From NCBI RefSeq assembly GCF_000789255.1, contig NZ_CP009552.1:124001-188000 (forward strand): a DNA stretch of 64,000 bases, given 5' to 3'. The translations under genes were made by a program, and so were the position numbers. This document shows, piece by piece, positions 41,259 to 48,587 of this stretch. The DNA comes from Geoglobus acetivorans (GTDB lineage Archaea; Halobacteriota; Archaeoglobi; Archaeoglobales; Archaeoglobaceae). Below the pieces are notes generated by a model, which worked only from the letters and a program-made list of their open reading frames with translations, was not told the origin of the DNA and made no database searches. Positions within the stretch are counted from its first letter, which is position 1. Each line of letters starts with the position of its first letter.

Positions 41259-42278
41259 TCAGCAAACGTGCTCCAGTATGTGGAACAATTTCTTTTCAAA
41301 CTCTCTTTCGAGCTTTTCCGCTATTTCAAATGCCTCAAAAATGTCCTCAGGAATGCTCACACGCAACCCTGTCAGCTCTTCGAGCGAAAAAGTTCTGTCC
41401 TCCGGAAGTCCGTCCCTGAACCTTTCCTCCAGCACGATTATCAGGTCGTAGTCGAGAACGGGCTGTCTGAAAACCTCGAACTCGAGACACTCCACCGATT
41501 TTGGTTTGAAGTCGTCGGAGTTTCCGTACAGCTTATCTATCACTTCCCGTGCAAACTCGTGCAGCTCTTCTGGCTCCAGATACGCTGCAGAGTCAACGAA
41601 AATTCCCAGCTCACGATCGTCCACTGCTCTCTGGAGGGCAAATCTGGCGATTGGCCCGATGAGCGAGTCATCTTCGGAGACGATCAGAATTCTTTTCGGC
41701 ACCATGGGATCGAATATATCGAAGTATGTGCTGTAAAATGCATATCTCTCGTCAATGCGGCAGTTTAACTCTCTGCCAATATCGATGAGCATTTTCTGCA
41801 TTTTTTTCAAGTTCTCTTCATCTCTCACCCTGCCATTCACGTCCAGAAACTTCCCGTTGACAATCGCCATAAGCCTCGCGAGAGCGTAACGGGCATCACT
41901 CCCGAAGTGGCCGTAAACTGAGTAAACCGGAAGGTCGTTCAGAACGACGTCGGTCAGCCCGAACCTTAGGCCTGTTATGAACAGCCTGTCTATTCTACTA
42001 ATCCCAGAGCTTGGATCGCTTAGCACGTAGATTTTGGCACCCTCAAAAACCTCGCCGGTTCTCGCCCCCTCCACGCCGGGCTCCACCACAACAGTTGTTC
42101 TTCCAGCCGGAATAACGAAAAACCCTTCTTCACTCAGGATTCTTCTGATCTCGCCAACGCAGCTCACACATGCTTCTTCTTTAAGCTCCGCAATCGTGCA
42201 CCTGTCTCCTACGGGGCACGAGTAGCCAAAGGTTCTGCATTCTCTCAGCTTCAACCTCTCGTCTTCTACACGCAACAT
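41259..42278 (-). CDS. Cys-rich N-terminal domain fused to LMW-phosphatase-like domain
   Basis: 339 aa, no named family. The N-terminus has C14, C21, C27, C37 and C40 within 30 residues, suitable for a metal or Fe-S site. A middle alpha/beta part (60-180) follows. Residues 195-339 begin KRILIVSEDDSLIGPIARFA and contain LDYDLIIVLEER, resembling the low-molecular-weight phosphatase/arsenate-reductase fold, but the CX5R catalytic loop is replaced (SEDDSLIGP), so it is probably a binding domain. GGAGGTG precedes ATG 42278. The predicted mRNA leader contains a hairpin at 42305-42340. Confidence 0.72.
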   Translation of the reverse strand: MLRVEDERLKLRECRTFGYSCPVGDRCTIAELKEEACVSCVGEIRRILSEEGFFVIPAGRTTVVVEPGVEGARTGEVFEGAKIYVLSDPSSGISRIDRLFITGLRFGLTDVVLNDLPVYSVYGHFGSDARYALARLMAIVNGKFLDVNGRVRDEENLKKMQKMLIDIGRELNCRIDERYAFYSTYFDIFDPMVPKRILIVSEDDSLIGPIARFALQRAVDDRELGIFVDSAAYLEPEELHEFAREVIDKLYGNSDDFKPKSVECLEFEVFRQPVLDYDLIIVLEERFRDGLPEDRTFSLEELTGLRVSIPEDIFEAFEIAEKLEREFEKKLFHILEHVC

Positions 42279-42304
42279 TTTCGCACCTCCGGCCCCCACT
42301 CTCA

Positions 42305-42340
42305 GCAGGCAGGTTGTCGGGGCCAGGCAAACCTGCCTGC
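42305..42340 (-). promoter_or_regulatory. 11-bp hairpin in the 5' leader of the Cys-rich gene
   Basis: GCAGGCAGGTT (42305-42315) is a perfect complement of AACCTGCCTGC (42330-42340), with a 14-base loop. The TATA part of promoter copy E predicts a transcript start near 42343, so the hairpin would be the very 5' end of the mRNA, 14 bases before the GGAGGTG site. Confidence 0.6.
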
Positions 42341-42362
42341 AGAAATAGTTGAATATGGTTAT

Positions 42363-42384
42363 GATACTTAAATTTTTTGTTCAA
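42363..42384 (-). promoter_or_regulatory. Repeated promoter element, copy E
   Basis: Minus-strand TTGAAC-AAAAAA-TTTAAGTATC. Predicted transcription start about 42343, giving a 65-base leader, unlike the leaderless copies A, B and D. Confidence 0.68.
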
Positions 42385-42454
42385 GTTTATGTGAACGAAA
42401 TCCACAGTAGAATGAGGGTTATGCATTTAAATACGAATCTCGCCAAACAATTCT

Positions 42455-42727
42455 ATGCCCTATCCTGTGAAATTCTTAAAAGCCGCCGCCGAACTCGCTT
42501 TCAAATACGTTGATGAGGATGACAATGAACCGGACAGCTCACCCGCTGTCTCTGTAAGGAGTCCTGAAGACCCGGGAACCCCCATCTTGCTCACTGGCAG
42601 AGAAAAGAACGTTGAAACTTTCGTCAACTACATCCTCGCAGGATACGGGGAGCATAAGGTCTCGATCGACGGACGCTTTGGGTCTGTGGGTTTTGAGGGC
42701 AATGGGATTGTCATGGACTTCATGTGA
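42455..42727 (+). CDS. Small conserved-looking hypothetical protein
   Basis: 90 aa, not recognised. Acidic centre (DEDDNEPDSSPAVSV) and a C-terminal beta-rich part (KVSIDGRFGSVGFEGNGIVM). The ATG is about 27 bases from TTTAAATA (42424-42431), which supports a real leaderless gene. Divergent from the Cys-rich gene and adjacent to a tRNA on the opposite strand. Confidence 0.65.
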   Translation: MPYPVKFLKAAAELAFKYVDEDDNEPDSSPAVSVRSPEDPGTPILLTGREKNVETFVNYILAGYGEHKVSIDGRFGSVGFEGNGIVMDFM

Positions 42728-42779
42728 CCTGCGTTAAAAGCCGCAAAATTGTGTCTTAATTTTTTACTCAAGGGTAGCA

Positions 42780-42852
42780 TGGGTCCGCCCGGATTCGAAC
42801 CGGGGACCTTCGCCTCGTCAAGGCGACGTCATAACCACTAGACCACGGACCC
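42780..42852 (-). tRNA. tRNA-Val (anticodon GAC)
   Basis: The minus strand folds as a complete cloverleaf: acceptor GGGTCCG/CGGACCC with discriminator A, D-arm GTCTAGTGGTTATGAC, anticodon stem TCGCC/GGCGA around loop TTGACGA, and T-arm CCCCGGTTCGAATCCGGG. The loop gives anticodon GAC (valine, GUC codons). No intron; CCA is not encoded. A TATA element near 42876-42885 lies about 27 bases upstream of the 5' end. Confidence 0.95.
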
Positions 42853-42875
42853 TCACTCATTCAAATCGAGGTAGA

Positions 42876-43838
42876 TTAATAAAAATTTTGGTTAAGATAC
42901 ACATCCACTTCCGCCTTTTCGAGCAGGGTTTTCGAGACGAGGTACTCGTCTTCGGTCTCTCTCGTGGTTCCGACTATGAGGTAGTATTCGCCGCTGATTT
43001 TTTCCAGAACACCGTAAGCCTCGGCAACTTCCCCTTTAAAAACCTGACCTGCGTAGGTGTGAGTGTAGCTGAGTACTGCCTTTACTTTTTCGTGGTCTAT
43101 CGGGTAGTATGCAGGATAATCGAAGATTGAGGACTCGTCAACAACTCTTGCGATCACCTTTGCCTTACCCAGCTTTTCGCCCGTTTCTTCCGGGATTGGT
43201 TTGTCCAGCTCGTCGTAGCCTCTCACATATAGAAGGTCGAAATACGTGTTCCCGATAAACGCCCGGTGGTATTTCCTTTTCTCGTGTGCAATAAATGCAT
43301 CGTAGGATAATGGCGGCTTTCGCTTCCGGTATATGAATTCCCAGGTGTCGCTATCAGGCTCAAGGAGTTTCTTTCTCTCAATGCCTTTTTTTATTTTTTC
43401 TCTGCCTTCAAACCAGTATTTTCCATAGATTATGAAATCGACATCGCTTTCGCCGGTCTTCAGACCTATGAGTCTCGATCCTGTGACTCCCATCTGGTTT
43501 TCTGGAATTCCGGAGAAAAATGAGACTACCTTTTCAACCTCTGCATCCATGACGTCCATCAGCCTCTCTTCCGGTTTGAAGACCTCATCTATCATGCTGT
43601 AGTCAACCCTGAATATTCCCTCTGAAGGATAAAAGAATTCTCTGCCTGCTTCAATTGCCTCTGCATGGCTCAGTTTTCTGTATTCTCTACCACCTTTAAA
43701 CCTGCCACCCTTTCCGGGGGCATATCTCAGAAAGCACTTCACACTCTGCTCGTTCCTGTAGCCAACTACTGAAAAATAGAGGTTCTCCACTCTGATGAAG
43801 TCCCGGAGCCGGATGGGTTTATCTGATGAACTGAGCAT
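42876..43838 (-). CDS. Archaeal nucleotidyltransferase-domain protein
   Basis: 320 aa. The middle (about 125-150) has MGVTGSRLIGLKTGESDVDF, a GS...SDxD nucleotidyltransferase core; the N-terminal part (RLRDFIRVENLYFSVVGYRN) is a beta-rich nucleic-acid-binding-like domain and the C-terminus is alpha/beta. Not a classical CCA-adding enzyme. The ATG at 43838 matches the likely domain start and overlaps the HVO_0476-like gene by 20 bases; the 20 residues upstream are probably not translated. Confidence 0.8.
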   Translation of the reverse strand: MLSSSDKPIRLRDFIRVENLYFSVVGYRNEQSVKCFLRYAPGKGGRFKGGREYRKLSHAEAIEAGREFFYPSEGIFRVDYSMIDEVFKPEERLMDVMDAEVEKVVSFFSGIPENQMGVTGSRLIGLKTGESDVDFIIYGKYWFEGREKIKKGIERKKLLEPDSDTWEFIYRKRKPPLSYDAFIAHEKRKYHRAFIGNTYFDLLYVRGYDELDKPIPEETGEKLGKAKVIARVVDESSIFDYPAYYPIDHEKVKAVLSYTHTYAGQVFKGEVAEAYGVLEKISGEYYLIVGTTRETEDEYLVSKTLLEKAEVDVYLNQNFY

Positions 43839-44388
43839 AAATCCTTCTGATTTCCTTTGCTTTGGCGCTTCTCCCATCCTTCCTGAGCAATCCGCCATTT
43901 ATCAGCTTTATTCTTGTTATTCTGTATTTCCTTCCCTCGATGGGGATTACCTCTCCAACACTGAACTCCACTTCTCCGGGAGTGAATATCTCGTAGGGTG
44001 TTGTTACAGCGCCTTTGTGAAGGCTGAACCTGACCTTAACCTCTCCAACGTCTCTCAACCACACAGTTTCAATATCTCCAGCACCAGCAACGTCAACCCT
44101 TTTCCCGTTTTTCAGTTCCAGAGATGTTATCTCCCCGAGCCTGTATCCTTCCTCAGTCTCCACAACGATTTCTTCTCCCACTGTCAGGGTTTCCGAGGGG
44201 CTGGCTTCAATCTTCCCTCTTTCCGAGTAATTGTCCTTGCTGATAATTGCTCTGATCTCGATTTTTTTCTCTTTTTTGTATTCTGTAACGCTGCTGCAGA
44301 CTTCACACTGAAAAAGATTTTTTGAGGGATTTATGAGCCTGTGGGGGGTCTCATCTTTACATGTATCGCAGAATATCTCTTTTATCAT
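43819..44388 (-). CDS. HVO_0476-family zinc-finger protein
   Basis: 189 aa. FCDTCKDETPHRLINPSKNL then FQCEVCSS forms a zinc ribbon (residues 7-32). The remainder consists of beta-rich repeats with GEEIVVETEEGYRLGEITSL and TTVWLRDV-like segments, the layout of the archaeal HVO_0476 family of unknown function. It is downstream of rpoD by 2 bases in the ribosomal/RNA polymerase operon, pointing to a role in translation or transcription. Confidence 0.88.
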   Translation of the reverse strand: MIKEIFCDTCKDETPHRLINPSKNLFQCEVCSSVTEYKKEKKIEIRAIISKDNYSERGKIEASPSETLTVGEEIVVETEEGYRLGEITSLELKNGKRVDVAGAGDIETVWLRDVGEVKVRFSLHKGAVTTPYEIFTPGEVEFSVGEVIPIEGRKYRITRIKLINGGLLRKDGRSAKAKEIRRIYAQFIR

Positions 44389-44390
44389 TT

Positions 44391-45179
44391 TTACAGCTCG
44401 TCAACGATTTTTATCATCTCTTCAGCTTTGCTCCTGAGTGCGGCGAGTGCCCTTCTGGCTATTTCTTTGACATCCATCTGCCCAACAGATTCAACTTTGA
44501 ATGCGAAATCATCAGTCTCTTCAATTTCAATGGCATCCTGTTCACAGACTTTTATGCAATCTCTGCACAGAGAGCAGGCGTATTCGTTAACAACCTCCGC
44601 TTTTTCGTCTTTTATTTCAAAAACGCCCTTTGGACATATTTCGAAACATTTACCGCATCCCGTGCAATTTTCTCCATTGACCCTTACCTTTGCAAGATTC
44701 CTGTATGTGCATACAGAGACGGGCTGAAACTTTGCATGCTCTCTTCCAAACCCGAGTCTTGCCACAGCCTCGAGCATTAACTGCTGCCCCTCGTAAAGCT
44801 CCACAACAGGGATGTTGTCGAAAACTGGCCTGGTGTCGGGATCGTCGGATATGAAGTCTCCCGAATAAACGACCTTCGGCCCCTCAATGTTGAGCCTCAG
44901 TGACACCTGACAGCTCGGACATCCCTCACCCTCGCACACGCACTGGTCCTGCAGGTTGAACTTGTCAATGTTTGTTTTCAGGGGAATGAGTCCGATTCTG
45001 TGAGCGAGTATTTCGTCGTAAAGGTAGGATGAGTTCATGTAGAAGTCGACATAGTCCACGGCCAGTGTTGGGACGAGGCTCTTCATCGCCCTTCTCCAGG
45101 CGTTGGCGAATGCAGGATAGGAATCTCTGAGGATAAATTCGGCATAGGTTTCATCAGCCTTAACAAACTCCACTTTCAT
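44391..45179 (-). CDS. rpoD: DNA-directed RNA polymerase subunit D
   Basis: 262 aa, archaeal counterpart of alpha/Rpb3. The N-terminal dimerisation domain has SYPAFANAWRRAMKSLVPTL and ILAHRIGLIPLKT. Inserted at about 165-225 is a ferredoxin-like domain with two 4Fe-4S motifs, CTGCGKCFEICP and CSLCRDCIKVC, a complete two-cluster version. The C-terminus EIARRALAALRSKAEEMIKIV completes the dimer interface. Part of the rps13-rps4-rps11-rpoD operon. Confidence 0.97.
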   Translation of the reverse strand: MKVEFVKADETYAEFILRDSYPAFANAWRRAMKSLVPTLAVDYVDFYMNSSYLYDEILAHRIGLIPLKTNIDKFNLQDQCVCEGEGCPSCQVSLRLNIEGPKVVYSGDFISDDPDTRPVFDNIPVVELYEGQQLMLEAVARLGFGREHAKFQPVSVCTYRNLAKVRVNGENCTGCGKCFEICPKGVFEIKDEKAEVVNEYACSLCRDCIKVCEQDAIEIEETDDFAFKVESVGQMDVKEIARRALAALRSKAEEMIKIVDEL

Positions 45180-45207
45180 ACTGTTTCACCAAAAAAGAAT
45201 GGGGGGT

Positions 45208-45609
45208 TTAGACCCTTCTACCCCTCTTGCCGCCTTTGGGCCTTGTTCCGTCGTGAGGTATCGGAGTTACATCTTCGATTCTTCCGATTTTGAGACCTGC
45301 TCTTGCAAGAGCTCTTATGGCTGCCTGTGCTCCAGGTCCCGGGGTTGTATGCTTGTTGCCACCTGGGGCCCTTACCTTTATGTGAACGCCCTCGATTCCC
45401 TTGTCCTTGGCAACCTCCGCAACCCTGAGCGCTGCCTGCATTGCTGTGTACGGGTTGGCTTCATCTCTTCCCGCCTTCACGACCATACCGCCGCTGATTC
45501 TCGCTATTGTCTCGCTACCTGTAATGTCCGTTATTGTTATGATCGTGTTGTTGTAAGATGAGAAGATGTGAGCAATACCCCAGACAGATTTCTTTTTCTT
45601 TTCAGCCAT
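45208..45609 (-). CDS. rps11: 30S ribosomal protein S11
   Basis: 133 aa from the ATG at 45609 ([20 protein letters not shown]). Family segments [32 protein letters not shown], and the C-terminal [20 protein letters not shown] are all present. Binds the 16S platform. The start falls right after the S4 stop (45611), so upstream in-frame codons are excluded. Confidence 0.97.
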   Translation of the reverse strand: MAEKKKKSVWGIAHIFSSYNNTIITITDITGSETIARISGGMVVKAGRDEANPYTAMQAALRVAEVAKDKGIEGVHIKVRAPGGNKHTTPGPGAQAAIRALARAGLKIGRIEDVTPIPHDGTRPKGGKRGRRV

Positions 45610-45610
45610 A

Positions 45611-46135
45611 TTATCCCTCCACCACCTGCTGTTTTGTAAACGGTGAGTTTGCATAATACCCTATCTTGCCCTCCATTTCTCTCTCAACGATAAAGCTCGG
45701 AGATGTTACTCTCCTTCCATCCACGGCGATATGCCCGTGTACTATCATCTGTCTCGCCTGCTTTATCGTCTTTGCGAGGCCCTGTCTGTAAACTATCGTC
45801 TGCAACCTTCTCTCAAGGAAGTCCTCAACCTTGAGGTTCAGGATATCGTCAAGGGTAGCGTTCTCGGGAAGAATACCCATCCTGTGGAGCTTCTTGATTA
45901 CCTGCTGTGCCTTGGCTTTGGCTATTTCACCCTCTCTGCCGGGATAGTTAACCTTTGCAAGCAGGTCTCTTGCAACTCTTCTGTACTTTCTGAGGAGGTT
46001 CTGAAATCTCCAGAGTTCTCTCTTGTTTCTGAGGCCGTATTTGATCACTAATGGCATCTCCCTTTCGAGTCTGACTCTATCCCATGGCTTGGTTGGGGTG
46101 GTGTACTTCTTTCTTGCCTTTTTAGGATCACCCAT
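45611..46135 (-). CDS. rps4: 30S ribosomal protein S4
   Basis: 174 aa. [20 protein letters not shown] is the archaeal N-terminus, and [20 protein letters not shown] then [20 protein letters not shown] is the S4 RNA-binding domain. Primary 16S rRNA binder. Same operon as S13 and S11, 10-base gap from S13. Confidence 0.97.
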   Translation of the reverse strand: MGDPKKARKKYTTPTKPWDRVRLEREMPLVIKYGLRNKRELWRFQNLLRKYRRVARDLLAKVNYPGREGEIAKAKAQQVIKKLHRMGILPENATLDDILNLKVEDFLERRLQTIVYRQGLAKTIKQARQMIVHGHIAVDGRRVTSPSFIVEREMEGKIGYYANSPFTKQQVVEG

Positions 46136-46145
46136 TCAGCTCACC

Positions 46146-46592
46146 TCATTTCTTCCTTCTAATAACTCCTACCGTGGCACCCTTTCTGCCGGTAGACCTG
46201 GTTCTCTGGCCTCTCACCTTGTGGCCTCTGGCGTGCCTGACTCCTCTGTATGCCTTGGCTCTTATCATTCTCTCAATGTCAAGCATCCTCGCGAAGTCTA
46301 TATCCTTGTTCAGCAGGTGAAGGTCTTTACCGGTGTGGTAGTCCTTTCTCCTGTTCAGCATCCATGTAGGCAGGGACTCTATTTCCTCTTCGACAAACTT
46401 CTTCAGCTTTTCCAGGTTCTCGTCGTCCAGTTCTCCAAGTTTAACCATTCCGTCCACGCCGAGCTGGTTTACTATTGACCTTGATAATCTCAGCCCTATG
46501 CCCTTTATTCCTGTAAGAGCGTGAATTACTGGCTTGTTCCCATCCAGGTCAGTATCAGCAATTCTCACAATGTGTTTGAAGCCGTCCTCCAT
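46146..46592 (-). CDS. rps13: 30S ribosomal protein S13
   Basis: 148 aa. The FKHIVRIADTDLDG start, ALTGIKGIGLRLSRSIVNQL helix-hairpin-helix and the C-terminal RHARGHKVRGQRTRSTGRKG are characteristic of archaeal S13. GGTGAT lies 4 bases before ATG 46592, preferred to GTG 46601. TTTAAATATC at 46628-46637 is the operon promoter. Confidence 0.97.
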   Translation of the reverse strand: MEDGFKHIVRIADTDLDGNKPVIHALTGIKGIGLRLSRSIVNQLGVDGMVKLGELDDENLEKLKKFVEEEIESLPTWMLNRRKDYHTGKDLHLLNKDIDFARMLDIERMIRAKAYRGVRHARGHKVRGQRTRSTGRKGATVGVIRRKK

Positions 46593-46722
46593 AGTTATCA
46601 CCTTCTGCCAACTGCCTTTAAGAGAAGATATTTAAAGATTGCTGATGCGCCGATGGCAGAATCCTGCCTCCCGCCGGGAGTGGGTTTCGGAAAATCTGAA
46701 TAATGGATTGACAAAAAACCGA

Positions 46723-46965
46723 TCAGTTTTTGTTGAGTACGATAACTTCCGCTTTTGGCTCCCTCCTTCTGAAAGCAAAATCTTTTGCTGCGACTATGGC
46801 TTCACAGAATGGAACGCAGTCAAAACATCTGTTTCTCAGCAGGTTGCATTCAAGAACATTGACTTTTCTGTTCTTGATATCTATAACAATTTTGGTTTCG
46901 GTTCTTCTGACCCTCACCTTGACTGTTAATTCACATCCATCGCATGGGTCTTCATACCTGTTCAT
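46723..46965 (-). CDS. Small Cys-rich protein, unknown
   Basis: 80 aa, not recognised. Cysteines fall in two groups, CDGC (8-11) and CNLLRNRCFDCVPFC (about 40-54), which could bind zinc or an Fe-S cluster. The middle is beta-strand-like and basic. GAGGAGATATT directly precedes ATG 46965, a strong ribosome site, and CTTATATG (about 47024-47031) may be its TATA box. Confidence 0.65.
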   Translation of the reverse strand: MNRYEDPCDGCELTVKVRVRRTETKIVIDIKNRKVNVLECNLLRNRCFDCVPFCEAIVAAKDFAFRRREPKAEVIVLNKN

Positions 46966-47092
46966 AATATCTCCTCATTATTGTTATTGTCATCAGTAAA
47001 TGAAATCTGGATTTGAACCCATATAAGTTTTGCGATACTGATCCGGTTGTGAGAATATGTGACCCAGGTACAAAAATTAAACATTGTTAATT

Positions 47093-48055
47093 TCAAATAA
47101 AATCGAACACGTATTCATCTCTCAGCCCCATGGCTATCTCGAATTCCTGGGGCGTTATTATGGGTCTGCTGAATCTTCTGGTGTCGTCGTAGGCAATTCT
47201 CGGGCATGCAGTGTTTACATAGCAATCAAACCTGAAATTTTCAACAATCTCTGGGGTGATCTCATCGGCGACTATAATTTCCACCTTAAATCCCCGTCTG
47301 TTTGCCTCTCTCTTTAACCTTTTTGCGAGGTTCAGTCTGAACTGACCGGGCTTGGATGATACAAGTATTCCAAAGCTCTCAGACATCTTTGCCTTGGATA
47401 TGAGGATGTACCTTTTTTTGATGAAGTCCTCAGTTTCCACTTCGATAACCTCGTCAGAGTGAGGCTGGTAGGCATATGTCTTCTTTCCAGAGTATATTCC
47501 TGCCCCTATTGCGTGGAACATTCCGTCGCCTATGAACAGCACTGCATCACTTTTGCTCTCTCTGAGGCATGAATAGTTGCAGCCGAGAACCTGGCCTTCA
47601 AATTCCACCCCTCTGCCTGACTTAAGCTCAACCTGAAATCCTGCATTCTCGAGAATTTTTTTCACCTCTTTGAACTTCCAGGCGTACGTCAGAGTTCCTA
47701 CGATGGCGATCTTTCTCTCGGGAATGTGTTTCTTTATTTTCTCCGGGTTAACTTCATAGTTCACCGTGTACGGTACGTAGATAACATTTGGTATGTCGAC
47801 AAATCTGCTGTGGCCGAAGTGAACGAGCACATCCACATGTTTTAAAAGCTCGGTATCGAGATCGCATGCTCCGTATGATGCCTTTCCCGATATTATCGTT
47901 TCAAGGCCTCTTTTTTCGAATTCACCGGAAATTTCCTTGACATAATATTTCAGTCCATCAGGAAGCTGCAATCCAACTGTTCTGGCATCTCCAATTTTTT
48001 CAAAAATATTTGGAAAATTGATTTTATCAAATATGGTCGATGACTCTGACCCCAT
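47093..48055 (-). CDS. dph2: Diphthamide synthase Dph2 (radical SAM-like)
   Basis: Carries out the first step of diphthamide formation on elongation factor 2, transferring 3-amino-3-carboxypropyl from SAM. At 320 aa it has three domains with the cluster cysteines C64 (GACD), C159 (LGCNYSC) and C284 (NTACPR), the same spacing as in characterised archaeal Dph2. It overlaps the upstream HGPRT gene by 29 bases. Confidence 0.94.
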   Translation of the reverse strand: MGSESSTIFDKINFPNIFEKIGDARTVGLQLPDGLKYYVKEISGEFEKRGLETIISGKASYGACDLDTELLKHVDVLVHFGHSRFVDIPNVIYVPYTVNYEVNPEKIKKHIPERKIAIVGTLTYAWKFKEVKKILENAGFQVELKSGRGVEFEGQVLGCNYSCLRESKSDAVLFIGDGMFHAIGAGIYSGKKTYAYQPHSDEVIEVETEDFIKKRYILISKAKMSESFGILVSSKPGQFRLNLAKRLKREANRRGFKVEIIVADEITPEIVENFRFDCYVNTACPRIAYDDTRRFSRPIITPQEFEIAMGLRDEYVFDFI

Positions 48056-48587
48056 CTCTGCTAACCTCTATCTTCACGAGGCTTTTAACGTTGTACCCTG
48101 CCTCTCTCAGCTTGTTTGCTCCTTCCCCCTTCTCCACAACTGCAACGAAGTCTTTCACAACCGCTCCGGCCTTCTCAAGAGCTTTGAGGGTGGCAAGCGC
48201 AGTCCCTCCTGTGGAGATCACATCGTCAACCAGGATGACTCTGTCGCCTTTGTTAACTCCGTTGATGTACAGTTTTCCCTTCGAATATCCCGTCTCCTGA
48301 TCGACCACAATCTCGTTTGGAAGGTCGTATGCTCTCTTTCGGACAACAACGATTGGAATGCTTACCGCGAGGCTGAGGGCCATCGCCACGGGTATCCCCA
48401 TTGCCTCAACGGTAACGATCTTGTCCACGTCAAGGTCCGCTATTCTGATTATGCCCGAAACTGCCTCCCTCACTATGTCCGGGTCAAGCTCCGGAACACC
48501 GTCCGTGAGGGGATGAATAAAATATGGATAGTCCCCCTTCATTATCACCGGAGCGTTTTCAAGGCTTTTTACGAGCTTGCTCAGCAT
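48027..48587 (-). CDS. hpt: Hypoxanthine/guanine phosphoribosyltransferase
   Basis: 186 aa. The PRPP loop VILVDDVISTGGTALATLKA (about 120-139) and VEAMGIPVAMALSLAVSIPI earlier are typical of archaeal HGPRTase/APRT-like enzymes in purine salvage. It overlaps the PEP synthase stop by a single base (48587) and dph2 at its 3' end, so three genes are probably on one transcript. Confidence 0.93.
   Translation of the reverse strand: MLSKLVKSLENAPVIMKGDYPYFIHPLTDGVPELDPDIVREAVSGIIRIADLDVDKIVTVEAMGIPVAMALSLAVSIPIVVVRKRAYDLPNEIVVDQETGYSKGKLYINGVNKGDRVILVDDVISTGGTALATLKALEKAGAVVKDFVAVVEKGEGANKLREAGYNVKSLVKIEVSRDGVRVIDHI

Noticed and set aside
47005-47035. T-arm-like GGGTTCAAATCC on the minus strand
   Set aside because: Flanking stem does not pair beyond two or three bases and no acceptor or anticodon arm is found; CTTATATG there fits a promoter.
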